Positions 1 to 11,205 of a stretch of 64,000 nt of DNA are shown in pieces (position 1 is the stretch's first letter; every line of letters starts with the position of its first letter). Source of the DNA: Cryptomeria japonica (taxonomy: Eukaryota > Streptophyta > Pinopsida > Cupressales > Cupressaceae). The notes under the pieces are model-generated. The model was not told where the DNA came from. It made no database searches and worked only from the letters and a program-made list of their open reading frames with translations. The stretch is from the NCBI RefSeq assembly GCF_030272615.1, contig NC_081415.1, forward strand, positions 232,443,303-232,507,302, in the 5' to 3' direction. The translations under genes and the position numbers were made by a program.

Positions 1-2
1 TA

Positions 3-467
3 AATAAAACTTGTGTCAAACGTGTGCTCATAGATGGAGGAGCTGGATTAAACATTTGTGCTCTAAGTTTGATAAAAGCTTTGGGATATTCAGAGAATGC
101 AGTAGATCCAAAAAAGAAAATAACCATCAAAGTTTATGATGAAGCAGAGTGTTCTTCTAAAGGAACTGTTGTGATGTCAATAAGGATAGGACCTGTGGAA
201 AAGGATACATTGTGCCAAGTTTTAGATTTTAACCTCTCCTACAACATTCTTCTAGGGAGACCATGGATTCACAAGATGCAAGAAGTTCCTTCTACATATC
301 ATCAATGTGTAAAATTTCCTCATGAAGGAAAAGAGATCACTATAATTGCAGACTCCAATCAATATTGTAATAATTTGAAACCCGCACAAGATATAAGAGT
401 TCCACATAATAGAGAATCAGTATATCCTACCAAAGAAATTCAAGAAAATTTATGGGAAAATTTTTAA
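3..467 (+). pseudogene. Tat-type retropepsin (aspartic protease) segment
   Basis: The frame is open from the left edge, so the true start lies upstream. Residues VLIDGGAGLN form the active-site loop, with DGG where retroviral proteases have D-S/T-G; DGG-type motifs are usual in Tat elements. A second hydrophobic strand and the flap-distal motif NILLGRPWI follow about 60 residues later, as in plant gypsy proteases. A TAA at 465-467 breaks the frame, but the same frame continues beyond it into the G-patch segment, so protease and G-patch were probably one polypeptide. Role: maturation of the Gag-Pol polyprotein. Confidence 0.82.
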
Positions 468-1013
468 GAAAATCTCAAGTTAAATGATGAAGGAATGGGA
501 AAGTATTCTTTGCAAAATTTTCCACTTTCCCCTAAGTCATATGGGAAACCTACAGATATTCAGTCAAAGGCATCAGGAAAATCAAAACATATGTTTAAAG
601 GAACCTTTGTTAGTGCTAGAACTCTTGAAGAAGAAAATGAAGACAAAGACATTCTTGGTTGGTTGTACAAGGATGAAGATAAAACTATAGCAACAGCAAC
701 AGAAGTCAATATTCCCATAAAACAATATGGCAAAGGATATGAAATCATGCAAAAGATGGGATATGAAGGAAAAGGACCAATTGGTAAGAAACATCAAGGT
801 ATTTTAGAACCTATTTGTCTGCACTCACAATCCACAGAAGATAAATCTGGGCTGGGATATCTAAAGTCTAATCAAAAGAAACATAATCATCAACAGCAAA
901 AATGGAGAAAAAAATCAGTTTCTAAAGAAGAAAATTGGCAAGAAAAGCTACATCAAACGGCCAAAACAGTAACCAATAAGAAAAAGAAAGAAGAAGAACA
1001 TGAAAAGAAATAA
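468..1013 (+). pseudogene. G-patch domain downstream of the retrotransposon protease
   Basis: In the same frame as the protease, nucleotides 730-816 encode a glycine-rich stretch (GYEIMQKMGYEGKGPIGKK, then HQGILEPI). It matches the G-patch pattern: a hydrophobic residue before MG, aromatic, GxG, small-G, and a closing G...PI. G-patches bind RNA or activate DEAH helicases in host proteins, and follow the protease in betaretroviruses. The remainder is Lys/Glu/Gln-rich. The frame ends with TAA at 1011-1013. Pol resumes about 30 bases further in a different frame, so an indel or a frameshift site lies between about 1010 and 1040. The domain call is good; its role here is inferred. Confidence 0.75.
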
Positions 1014-1089
1014 GAAGAGACTACCATCAAAGGTGAAGAAAAACCTTGTCAACAAGTTCTAAAAATACAAAGGCAAAATCCAAACAAGA

Positions 1090-3109
1090 TATTCTAGAAG
1101 CAGTAAAAATAGAGATGACAGAAATCAAGGAATTTTTTGCACCACATGACATTCTAGTATGGTATAGTGGAGTAATCTTAGATTAGGATTCAGAGATAGA
1201 TTCCAATGAATATGAATGGAGTCTAGATATCTTATCCACTACATCAAGTAAGGAACACAATGAAGATCAAGCAGCTATCATGAAAGAAGACTTGTCTATT
1301 ACAGAATAAAAGATGAAGTTAGAAAGAAGACAAGAGAAACTCAAAAGTCAGAGAAAAGAGGCGTATGTAAAAAGAAAAGGGAATGACAAAGATAGAGAAG
1401 AAATGCCACCAGAAGTGCAAACAAAGACCAGATATGGAAGAACCATAGAAGAACTAAGAGATAGTCAAGTTGGACTAACTATTAATCCAGAAGAAGTTGA
1501 GTTTGAAAGGAGACAAAATCTAGTAAAAGAATCTACTTTACCTTGTGCACAAATATGTCAACTTCTAAATGCAAATAAGGTCAACCAAGAAGGAATTTGC
1601 AGCATCAAAGATGTGTGTGTGGATATAATCCATTCATTTAAGGGACACATGTCAGTTGAAGAACCACTTGAGTGTGAACTACAAAATGCTAATATAAATT
1701 TTGTTAAGACTAATTCGGAAACGCTTATGAAAGACAATTCTCACAAACATTTAATCTATGATAGTACCTATTCTACGCCAAGCTATGATCATTATGTCAT
1801 GAATATTGAAACACCTAATGATGACGATGATTATGATTTACCCCTTCTCCATCTTGAACTAATTGATTGGGATAATTTAGACAACCCCGAACTGAATGTC
1901 TTTTCTAATGACCATGACTTAGCCGTGTACCTTAACATTGTTGAACCCATCCATCCTAAGATATCTTCCATTGAAGAATCAAGTGATGTTTCTCATAGTC
2001 AAGAGAATGCCAAACTTTTTAGTCGTAAAAGTGAAATAAAACAAGGAAAGAGACCTATTGTTGAAAACCATTTCATGGAAACATTAGATCAATCAAAAGA
2101 GAAAACAAAAGGTGTATCTGAAGGTGAAAACCTCCTTGAGGCGCCAGAATATGGAAAGTTTGACATTCTTCCTACATATTTTCAAGAGAGATCTGTTATC
2201 CTGATAGAACCAACAGAAGCAGTAAATATTGATACATCAAAAGATCCTAAAATACTTCATTTTGTTGCCTTGTTATCAAAAAGAGAGAGGAAAGAGTACA
2301 TGGAATTCTTTAAGCAAAGACAAATAAATTTTGCTTGGTCTTATGTAGATATGCCAGGACTTAACCCAGATCTTATCATGCATAATCTTAATGTGGATTT
2401 AAAAGAAAAACATGTTAAGCAAAAACTGAGAAAGATGCGTCTGCATATTTCTCTCCTTGTCAAAACCGAGCTCAAGAAACTATTAGAAGTGGGTTTTATA
2501 AGACCAGTTGCTTATCTAGAATGGGTCTCAAGTATTGTACTAGTATCAAAGCCAGATAAGAGCATAAGAGTCTGCACAGATTACAGAGATCTGAATAAAA
2601 CATATCCAAAAGATGATTTCCCACTACCAAGCATTGATATCATAGTAGAATTATCAACAGGACATGAGATGTTTTCATTAATGGATGGCTTCTCAGGATA
2701 TAATCAAATAAGAATCACACCTGAAGATCAAGAGAAAACAACTTTCACCTGTGCATGGGGAACGTACTGCTGGAATGTTATGCCATTTGGGCTTAAGAAT
2801 GCAGGAGCAACTTATCAAAGGGATATGACAACAATTTTCCATGATATGATGCATACATTCATGGAAGACTATGTTGATGACATACTTGCAAAATATCACA
2901 CAAGAAAAGAACATTTGAATATTTTAAGCAAGATTTTTGACAGGCTGGAAAGATATCAATTGAGATTGAATCCAAAGAAATGTGCATTTGGGGTAACCTC
3001 TAGAAAGCTCCTTGGATACATTATATCAGCTCGTGGGATTGAAGTAGATCCTAGAAAAGTTAAAGCTATCATGGAGATGGAGTCACCTAAGAACATAAGT
3101 CAATTGTGA
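1090..3109 (+). pseudogene. Tat-type pol: linker plus reverse transcriptase
   Basis: One frame runs through an acidic linker (to about 2200), a conserved pre-RT block and the RT. RT motifs include the WVSSIVLVSKPD block, RVCTDYRDLNK, DGFSGYNQI, FGLKNAGATYQR, and the catalytic YVDD at about 2872-2883, followed by the thumb/connection (LNPKKCAFGV...LGYIIS). Stops sit at 1184 (TAG), 1307 (TAA) and 3107 (TGA). The frame is unbroken across them, so damage is by substitution. The TGA at 3107 replaces a codon that is probably Arg in relatives, fitting CGA to TGA. Role: synthesis of element cDNA. Confidence 0.92.
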
Positions 3110-4303
3110 TCTTTACAAAGAAGGTTGCAATCAATCAGGAGATTTGTTTCTCAATTGGGCGATAGATGTCTTCCATTTACCCATCTTTTACATAATAATG
3201 TTCCATTCAAATGGGATACAAAATGTCAAGAAGCTTTCTTGCAAATAAAAGAATATCTTATGAGTCCTCCAGTACTGATATCACCAACCAAAGGGAAACC
3301 ATTGTTACTCTATGTCTCAGCAACAAGTGTATCATTAGGCACTCTCCTAGCTCAACATGATAATGAAGGAAAAGAAAGAGTAGTTTATTATATCAGTAGA
3401 ACACTTGTTGGCTATGAGTTAAATTATTCCTCAATTGAAAAAATATGTCTAGCAGTTGTATTTGCAACTCAGAAGCTATGACATTATATGTTGATTCATT
3501 CTGTAAAACTAATAGCAAAGATAGATCCTCTCAAATATTTGTTGAGCAAGTCAACATTGACAGGGAAACTAGCAAAATGGGTTATGATACTGAGTGAATT
3601 TGACATAGAATATGTTAACCAAAAAGCTATCAAGGGACAAGTCATTGTTGATCAATTGGTTGATGCACCTTTACAAAATAACATGCCTTTGCACATCGAA
3701 TTTCCTGATGCAGATATCTTGATAGTCAGTACAAACTTTTGGGAGTTGTATTTTGATGGTTCTTATTCCCAATATGGATCAGGTGCAGGAATCTTTTTCA
3801 TCACACCTCAAAGACACACAATTCTAAAATCATATAGACTGTGATTTCCATGCACCAATAATACTGCAGAGTATGAAGCATTGGCTATAGGACTTAAAAT
3901 GGCCATTGAATGGACTGTCAAAGAACTACATGTCTATGGTAATTCACAACTTGTCATTAATCAAATAAATGATGAATATCAACCAAAGGATGATAAGCTT
4001 ATGCCATACAAACAGGTGATAGAGGAATTTAAAGAGAACTTTAAAGAAATCACATTCACCCAGATTCCCAGAAATGAGAATAAAGTAGCAGATGCGATGG
4101 CTACAATAGCATCTCTCTTACAAAATAAAGAGAATCAACAGCATTACAAATTTCTCATGGAAGATATCTTAACCCCTACCATCCAATCCCAGCATACCTA
4201 TCGAATTTGCCATATGTCAGGAACTAGTGAATCTTTATATGGTCAAACCTACCAATATTTGAAAGATCATATCCTTCCTCTAGAATTATCTCGTAATCAA
4301 TGA
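3110..4303 (+). pseudogene. Dual RNase H (classical RNase H plus second Tat-lineage aRNH)
   Basis: The first domain (about 3200-3640) has the gypsy RNase H blocks FKWDTKCQEAF, LLLYVSATSVSLGTLL and YYISRTL. The second (about 3740-4120) starts with the LYFDGSYSQYGSGAGI strand and continues with NTAEYEALAIGLKMAIE, VYGNSQLVINQIN and NKVADAMA. This matches the archaeal-type RNase H that Tat elements acquired in addition to their own. The third acidic position reads Asn in VYGNSQ where Asp is expected (G to A). Stops at 3479, 3842 and 4301 are all TGA, in an otherwise continuous frame. The duplicated RNase H is the strongest evidence for Tat lineage. Confidence 0.88.
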
Positions 4304-5491
4304 AGAAACTTTATCCGTCAATCCTCTTGCTATACCATTATTGCTGATATCCTATATAGGTGTGGTCTAGATAGTACATTGTTGAGATGTCTTGAAAAAG
4401 ATGAATCTGAGAGAGTTCTTAATGACATTCATGCAGGTATTTGTGGTACACACACAAGTGGTTTAACATTGGCTAAGAAACTTATTTGTATGGGTTACTT
4501 CTAGCCTACTATGGAAAGAGATTCATTCACCTATGCTAGAAAATGTAAACAATGTTAGATCCATGGAAATCTAATTCATGCACCAGCACAAGAGTTATAT
4601 CCTATGACAGGATCATGGCCATTTTCACAGTGGGGCCTTGATTTGGTAGGAAAGATCAATCCCTCATCTTCTAATGGACATAAGTTCATTCTGATTGCTC
4701 CTAAATATTTTACTAAGTGGATTAAAGCAGTGCCTTTAACAACAATGATGAGAAAACAAATATCATCATTCTTCTTGAATTACATAATCTGTCACTATGG
4801 CGTTCCTATGACCATTATCACTGATAATGGAAGACCATTCAAAAATCAAGATGTGAAAGAGCTATGTGAACAGTTTCATATTCAATATAGGTTCTCTACT
4901 CCATATTATCCATAGGGAAATGGTCAAGCTAAGGTATCAAACAAAACTATCTTGAAAATCTTGAAGAAAACAGTCAATGAAGCTAGATAAGACTGGCACA
5001 TTCAGCTAAATCCTGCTCTTTGGGCATACCGAACTAGCGTCCGCACTCCAATAGGGGCAACTCCATAATGTTTGGTCTATGGATCAAAAGCTATATTACC
5101 TATAGAAGTAGAGATACCTTCTCTATGAGTATCCTTGCACGGTCTTATACCAGAAGAAGAACAACGAGTCTCTCAACTCTAGGAACTAGAATTAATTCAA
5201 GAACGTCGCCAAAATGTAACAGAACATTTGAAAGTATACCAACAAAGAATGGCAAGAAGCTATAACTACAAAGTCAAGCCGTGTATTTTCCCGATTGGAG
5301 ATATAGTTCTAAGGGAGAATCCAAGAAATCAGCAGGATCGAGAAAAAAAGGGAAAATTTGAACCAAATTGGCTAGGACCTTTTGTCATAGTAGCAACATA
5401 TGGATCAAGAGCATACATGTTATCTACCCCTGAAGGTGATTAGTTTGATGAACCTATCAATTCTATCCATCTCAAGAAATTCTATGCTTGA
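4304..5491 (+). pseudogene. Tat-type integrase
   Basis: The zinc-binding HHCC region is visible (DIHAGICGTHTSG, later CKQC). The core follows with WGLDLVG (first Asp), IITDNGRPF (second Asp) and NGQAKVSNK, where the third catalytic residue, normally Glu, is Lys (G to A). The C-terminal part (about 5230-5488) has the usual gypsy integrase end (GKFEPNWLGPFVI) and stops naturally at 5489-5491. Premature stops are at 4502, 4556, 4913, 4988, 5066, 5126, 5180 and 5441, all in the same frame as upstream pol. No chromodomain is visible, which agrees with Tat rather than chromovirus. Confidence 0.9.
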
Positions 5492-5492
5492 G

Positions 5493-5572
5493 ATATAAAG
5501 TCCTAAAATAATCAATAAAAAGCATATAAAGTCCTGAAAAAATCAATAAAAAGCATATAAAATCCAAAACAA
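5493..5572 (+). repeat. Short tandem repeat after pol (about 31-32 bp, about 2.5 copies)
   Basis: Units starting TATAAAGTCC, ending in a run containing AATCAATAAAAAGCA, begin at 5493, 5525 and 5556. They lie immediately after the pol stop and mark the start of the element's long 3' non-coding region. Confidence 0.7.
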
Positions 5573-7329
5573 AAATGCAATAAATTTAGATGGTGAAAAC
5601 CTGGTAAACAGACGTTATCTAAAAAGTAAGTTCCTCTATCTATGAGATCACTTTGCACACCTATCCACTCTATCCTATCATATCTATCCAATCCATCTAT
5701 CGCTAGCTTATCCATTCCATCTTTTGCATCCATTGCTCTGCACCATTTAGCAAGAAATATGCAACTTACCACCAGTTATCAATCTTTCACACACTTGTCG
5801 TAGTCACTATCTTAGATTTTATCAAAACCAATCAATATGCATTTGTATCCATCCATGGTTTGGATCTTGATCAATTCATACATCCATAATAAATTTTTGT
5901 TTTCGCTGGGGACAAAATCCTAATTCCTTTTGGTAAGGTGATATCTTGAATCTTTGAAAAAAAATCAAAACATTCGAAAAACTTAGAACAACCAAAAACA
6001 CCTAGGATTTTGAAACAGATAACGAGCAGCAAAGCAATGAAAAATCAAGGCATTTCATCAACAACTGAATCATGAAACTTAGAAACCGAAGAATCAATCA
6101 GCAAGTAATACGAGATTATCACAGATCATTTATTAAGATGATTATATCAGTTAATGACCATTAGAACATGTGAGTGACATACAAGATTCAATGTTTGTAT
6201 CTTGATTTAATTGCTGATCATGTACTCTATGTGACTCAAGGATGTCCATGACTAGAGAAGCTATGATGGGGCATGATTATTTTCTTTGATTGTTGTCTGT
6301 GGTTTATCTCTTACTACGGTATGAACTTGTCTCAGGATATTGTCGGCAAAAGATCAAGGAGGACGTTCCAAGTCATGCATGAAAGGGGATAATCCTTGTC
6401 TATTCTACAAGCAATACTCAGGCCAACTTGATCCATTATATCAAGTTGCTTGTATTAACTTGCTATATCAAAATCCATGTAAGGAATACTCAGGTCATCT
6501 TGAATATTTATGTCAAGTTGCTTGTATTATCTTACAACATTTTAAAGCTCAATGATGAAATCAAGCACTGTTACAAGATTGCATATGAAGAATGGCAGTA
6601 CAATTTTTAGGTAGATCATTTCATTAGCTCATTATTCATCTGCATTATAAGCATTCATTTGTCAGTTGCATTATAGGCATATCATTTCATTAATAGATCA
6701 ACGGTCATAAATAAATATTGAGTATACTTGGACAAACAAAAACAATTTGCATTTTCTCATTTTAGGTGCATTCATCCTTACAATCATTTCAAATCATTTA
6801 GTTGCATTTCATCAATTGCATTAGTTTGCATTCAATTAAGTGTAGTGCATCATTATTTGCATTATCATTTCATTTAGCAATCATTTAGTTGCATTTTTGA
6901 ACTTAGATTCATAATCATTATAAGCATTACATAAAAACTTAAAAACACTTCATATAGATCATTTGCATCATCAAAAGAAAATCAAATCATTCATTTGTAT
7001 TTTTCATATAGATCATTTATTTAGCATCCAAGATCATCAAAAATCGAAAATCAATAAAAGCATTTATCATTGCATCATCATATAGATCATAATCATAAGG
7101 CAAGACAACCATCATCCATCTAATCACTGCATCCATATAATTAAGGCATATAAATATGAAGCATCATCACCAAATAGAGTAACATGCATAATAAAGATCA
7201 TCATCATATAGAATCCATGTCTGCATATAGATCATCATAAAACAATAAAAGTCCAAGTATACAATGATATCAGATAAAATAATACAAATGCCTCATCAAA
7301 TAAAAATCAAGTCAAGGTTGTCCTATACC
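5573..7329. other. Tat 3' non-coding region, AT-rich with short dispersed repeats
   Basis: No gene is supported here. The stretch 6620-7300 is AT-rich and contains repeated short words such as CATATAGATCAT (near 6951, 7007, 7077 and 7229) and CATTTCATTAG. A partial internal duplication is visible near 6420-6540, where ACTCAGG..., a run containing TCAAGTTGCTTGTATTA and ATCTT(A) recur. Short ORFs here look random. Confidence 0.5.
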
Positions 7330-9453
7330 ACTACCACCTGACTCTATCCGTCTCTATGGCTGTGGGCAAGAAGATCCTCTAGATGCCTATCTCCCATGAT
7401 CACCACTCCTCTGAAGAGGTCCCATGGCCTTACCACTGCTAGTATCCATCAACACGGTGGTATGATAACTACCTGCTCTCTAGCTCTCTACAACTGCCTC
7501 CTCATATCATCGTCGCTAGTAGGAAGTCTCCTTCCCAGCATGAAATATTGCTCTAACTGTATCCATTGAGAGAGTACCTGATCCAACCTACTGAATATGA
7601 TCAAGAAGGCCCTGAGTATCCTGTTGTCTCCTAATAGCTCTATCCTGCTCAGTAATAAGATTTTGTACCTATGCTCGAAGCTGATCAATTTGCACTCTCA
7701 GACTGTCAATAGTATCTTGCCCTGGCACATCATGCTCTGGTATAACCACATCTAGCATATCATGCACTGGTACAACCTGCTCTAGTACATCCTATTGTGG
7801 CACATGAATTCCAATCCCCTCACCACCAACCTGTCCAACTACTGGAATCTCAGTTCAAGTAACTCTCCAAACCCATCATCTAATCAAGGGAGCATGATCC
7901 TCAGGATCCTCATCATCTCCACCATGTGTTGCAATAACCCTAGGATCTGGCTAAATCTATCCAAAATCAATACCTCTCCCGCAACCCCCATCCAGTCCTA
8001 TCACCCTGCCTCCTATCAATGGCAACCCTCTCGGTGATCTCATACATGTCCTGCCATGCTCTCTCCCAATCCATCCAACATCTCTCCCACCCATAGGACA
8101 TGCTCTCTCAAACCTGCCAACTGGTCCAAACGGTCCTCCACGGACTCTCAATCAACCTCCCCTCCGTCTAGGTCTCCTACCACCACCACCTCCATCCCCG
8201 CCATCATCTCCACCTCCCCCAACCTCATGAGCAGCTCTAAGCTCTTCTCTCCATCTCCGTCTCCTAGAAACTGGATCATTTGAATCATCATCCTCATCTC
8301 CTGAGCTAGGAGGAGGATTTGTTGGATTAGTAATACGAGGAAAGGGATGAGCTAATATATACTAGGCATAATCTACAGTAACCCCTCGATCAATAATGTG
8401 CAATCTCATATCATAAGCCACTCTTGGAGTAGCAACAAACTCTGCACAAGCAATCTCAAATGACAATGACGGTCCCCAATCTTGCCTATCTCTGTACCGT
8501 CGAACATATATCATCACACTAGTAGGCATAGGCTGGATGATACCAAACTATCTCAAAATCTGACCAATCAACTATCGCTCAACAATGAAAGGTGTCCAAC
8601 CAATGAGATATCTACTCTGCATGATACATGATAATGTCTGTGCATCATCCATCCATGGCTCACAATCAAGATATGGTCTCCAAGTGATCATGTCCAATGA
8701 ATCAAGCACCCAATGCCAATACTCCATCTTACCCAGCTTATGCTGAGTAAGGATACCTGCATAGAAATATACATATGGCTACCTCTCTCCATGAACTCTA
8801 TGATGGATAGGCTGAGTAATAACAATATGCTCCCAGCACCAGATCTAAAATAAAGTGCATCTAGTAGATAAACTCGCACTCTCATCATACACTACCTGGT
8901 GAAGATCATGATATAAATAAGCTAACATGCAAACACCCCAAGCATATTGAGTACGATGCTGCATCATACTCAGAAGAATCTCACCCCATCCAACAGAAAA
9001 ACCTCATGATCTCCTATCAGGACATATAAATCCTCCAATCAAACCAGCAAGAATAACAGGAAGAGCCTCATAATACATCACGATATCAACCCATCTAATC
9101 TCTCCTCTACCGATGCTCTCATCAGCAAACACGACTCTGCATGCCTCTATCCCCACCCAAACCTGATAATCATACTGCACTAGCTCACCAGTCACTAGGA
9201 TGTGCAGAATCCTATAGACGTCCTCAAGAGTCAGACTAATCTCACTCATCGGTAGGTGGAAAGTGTTATGCTTGTTGTGCCATCTCTCAGCCAATGCTAT
9301 CAACAAACCTCTGTTATGCATAATCTCAGGCATATATAATAAATGGCGTAAACCACAGGCATCTATGTGTCTAATCTCAGCCTGGGTAAGCTCTAGAACT
9401 AAATGTCGTACTGCCGCTAATTTCTCCCGACACTGGAGAACATCAAGTTTCTC
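7330..9453 (-). pseudogene. Antisense plant mobile domain (PMD) protein gene inside the Tat element
   Basis: Read on the minus strand from 9453, one frame gives the PMD hallmarks in order: a GL-x-HLL...N-x-GL block, ALAERWHNKHNTFHLP, EISLTLEDVYRIL and TGELV (9333-9150). Then come a Trp-rich WCWEHI block (about 8825), a TWRPY block (about 8680) and FIVER...ILR...FGIIQPMP (about 8540-8600). The C-terminal part is Gly/Asp/Arg-rich (about 8150-8300), then charged. Stops at 9004-9006, about 8848, 8779, 8575, 8548 and 8365 interrupt it, but the frame holds from 9453 to about 8350; several are CAG or CGA turned to stop. PMD proteins (MAIN/MAIL1-like) act in nuclear gene silencing in plants, and the domain is also found in transposons. 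Here it lies between integrase and polypurine tract, antisense to pol, so it is cargo of the element. The exact 5' and 3' ends are uncertain. Confidence 0.85.
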
Positions 9454-9479
9454 CTATTTTGTCAAGAGAAATCAATAAA

Positions 9480-9720
9480 AACTACATCAATCATCAAATC
9501 ATCAACTATTTATCCAATCAAACTGATGCAATCAAAGCTATCTATCTATCGATCAAATCAAGCTAATCAAAGCTATCTATCAAATCTATTAAATCATCAC
9601 TATCGATCAAATCTATTGATCAAATCTAACAATCAAATCAAGTTAATCAAAGCTACCTATCAATCTATCAAATCATGCAATTACTCAATCAAGATATTAT
9701 TTTCATCATAAATGTGTATT
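9480..9720. repeat. ATC-rich low-complexity tract
   Basis: Words such as AATCAAAGCTATCTAT, ATCAAATC and CTATCGATCAAAT recur throughout. It sits immediately upstream (on the minus strand) of the PMD gene and could be its promoter or 5' leader; no specific site can be named. Confidence 0.55.
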
Positions 9721-9784
9721 AAACATGTTAAATCTAATCATCAAAGTGATTTTTAACTTTTGCACTTATCAAAAATATCAAATT

Positions 9785-10112
9785 TATGCAAAAGCATTGT
9801 CCTATTAAGCATTTGTGCTAAACCACAACAAAAGCGCTAAATCTAAATAAAAATGCGCTAACTTAGTGCATATGCACTATCCTTTTTAACAAAAGCGCCA
9901 AAACTACAGGCATAAGCGCTAACCCATGCAAAAGTGCTACCTTTTTGGGCATATGCACTAATAAACAACACATTTGCACAACCCTATGCATATGCGCTAA
10001 CATTTTTAACATAATCGCTAACATACAGAGCATATGTGCTAATCTAAGCATCTGCACTAAACCTAGTTGCATATGTGCTAAAACAAACTGCAAAAGCACT
10101 AAAAAAATACCG
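9785..10112. repeat. Array of about 16 degenerate ~20-bp units with GCATATGCGCTAA core
   Basis: Units begin roughly at 9787, 9810, 9829, 9850, 9868, 9890, 9910, 9928, 9949, 9970, 9988, 10010, 10030, 10048, 10069 and 10090. The core varies around GCATATGCGCTAA or GCAAAAGCGCTAA, with 5-9 bp AT-rich spacers. GCATATGC is itself a palindrome. It is located between the antisense PMD gene and the 3' LTR. The minus-strand ORF across it (His/Met/Leu-rich) is a by-product of the repeat. Confidence 0.8.
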
Positions 10113-10592
10113 AAAAAATTCAAAAAACCAAAAAAGGGCCTAAAAAACATGAAAATTTGAACGAAAATTTGCCAACAAGGCTCGGGATAAGAAACATACC
10201 GGATACCCATACTCGGGAGGTCGTTGATAATGCCGAACACGCTCAAAAAGATGGTTCTCCACAGGAATCTCCATTTCGCCACCTCAGTAAGAATATTTTC
10301 TCCACAAGTTGACAAGGATAACGATGAAATTAAAATTAGCCTTGGTTAATTTTATATTTACTATTTGAAGAGTAATTAATTTCAATGGGGCAATTTAATT
10401 TGTTTTTTACAAATGAATTTAATTGACAAAAGTTTTATCAATTATCATGAGATCAATCGTTCAAACCAAAATTTTTGACAATTTCACGATCAATCTCCTG
10501 AGGGGGCACACAATCAGAATTTTCAATCTCTATCAGGCACATTATCGAGACTTGATTTAATCTTTGAAACAATGTTCTCTCGACATCATTTC
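10113..10592. other. Pre-LTR non-coding segment of the Tat element
   Basis: No gene is seen. It is AT-rich from 10320 and leads into the polypurine tract. Confidence 0.5.
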
Positions 10593-10606
10593 AAAGAGGG
10601 GCAAAA
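10593..10606 (+). promoter_or_regulatory. Polypurine tract (plus-strand DNA primer)
   Basis: AAAGAGGGGCAAAA lies directly before TGTATACACATAAAATTGGC, which opens with TG as LTRs do. A G-run preceded by A residues at this boundary is the standard second-strand primer of LTR retrotransposons. Confidence 0.75.
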
Positions 10607-11205
10607 TGTATACACATAAAATTGGCTATGAGAAATTAAATAAATATTTTATATTTATTTAATATTTATTCTTCTATTAAATAGTTAATTTGAAAAAATT
10701 AATTTATTTAATTCATTTTCATGTCTTTCTATTAATTAATTTAATTGAAATATTTTATTAATTAATTCATCTATCTTATTCCTCTAATTAATTAAATATC
10801 TAATATTTAATTATTCCTCTAACCAAGTTAATTAAATATTTAATATTAAATTATCTCCTCCAATCAATTAAATATCCAATATTTAATGGTTATTCGCCTA
10901 TCCTATAGTCTCAAATATTAAATAATTCTTAAATTATTTAATCCCTTTTCCAACTCACCCTCCATCTCCACTTCATCTTCCCTTTGCCAACTCATCAAAC
11001 ATGTGGCTAAGGAAATTAATATTTCTTAAATATTAATTCATCATTTATCTTCAACTTCCAAACTTAATGAAAATTGTGTACGTACACATATTTCATAACC
11101 ATTTCCTATATTCTCTCCAACACCCCCTACATCTTAGGAAGGACTTGAGTCCACTTGTCCTCCCATGCCTAAATTTCTTCCAACCATCCCTAGATTCCCC
11201 TAGTC
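10607..11205 (+). repeat. Start of the Tat 3' LTR, truncated
   Basis: It begins TGTATACACA after the polypurine tract. It is very AT-rich with repeated TTAATTAAATATTTAATATT-type words (10620-10950), then pyrimidine-rich. Continuity is lost near 11205 where the minus-strand ORF X segment begins. No matching second LTR lies in the window, so the boundary rests on the polypurine tract and TG start only. Confidence 0.6.

Larger units (their letters stand above)
1..11205 (+). mobile_element. Ty3/gypsy retrotransposon, Tat type, 5' end outside the window
   Basis: The domain order protease, G-patch, reverse transcriptase, RNase H, second RNase H, integrase is followed by a long 3' region, a polypurine tract at 10593-10606 and an LTR start at 10607. 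Integrase downstream of RT/RNase H makes it Ty3/gypsy; a second RNase H is the known hallmark of the Tat lineage (Tat, Ogre, Retand). Gag and the 5' LTR are not in the window. The internal region exceeds 10.6 kb, very long for the superfamily, because about 5 kb lies between integrase and the polypurine tract and carries an antisense PMD gene. The copy is dead: many nonsense codons, damaged catalytic residues, and an LTR cut off near 11205 where minus-strand ORF X begins. Confidence 0.9.

Noticed and set aside
7795-8283. Plus-strand Pro/Ser-rich ORFs opposite the PMD gene
   Set aside because: They are shadows of the Gly/Arg/Asp-rich low-complexity part of the antisense PMD frame.
9863-10315. 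150-codon minus-strand ORF across the ~20-bp array
   Set aside because: Its His/Met/Leu pattern is a direct translation of the GCATATGCGCTAA units; no domain.
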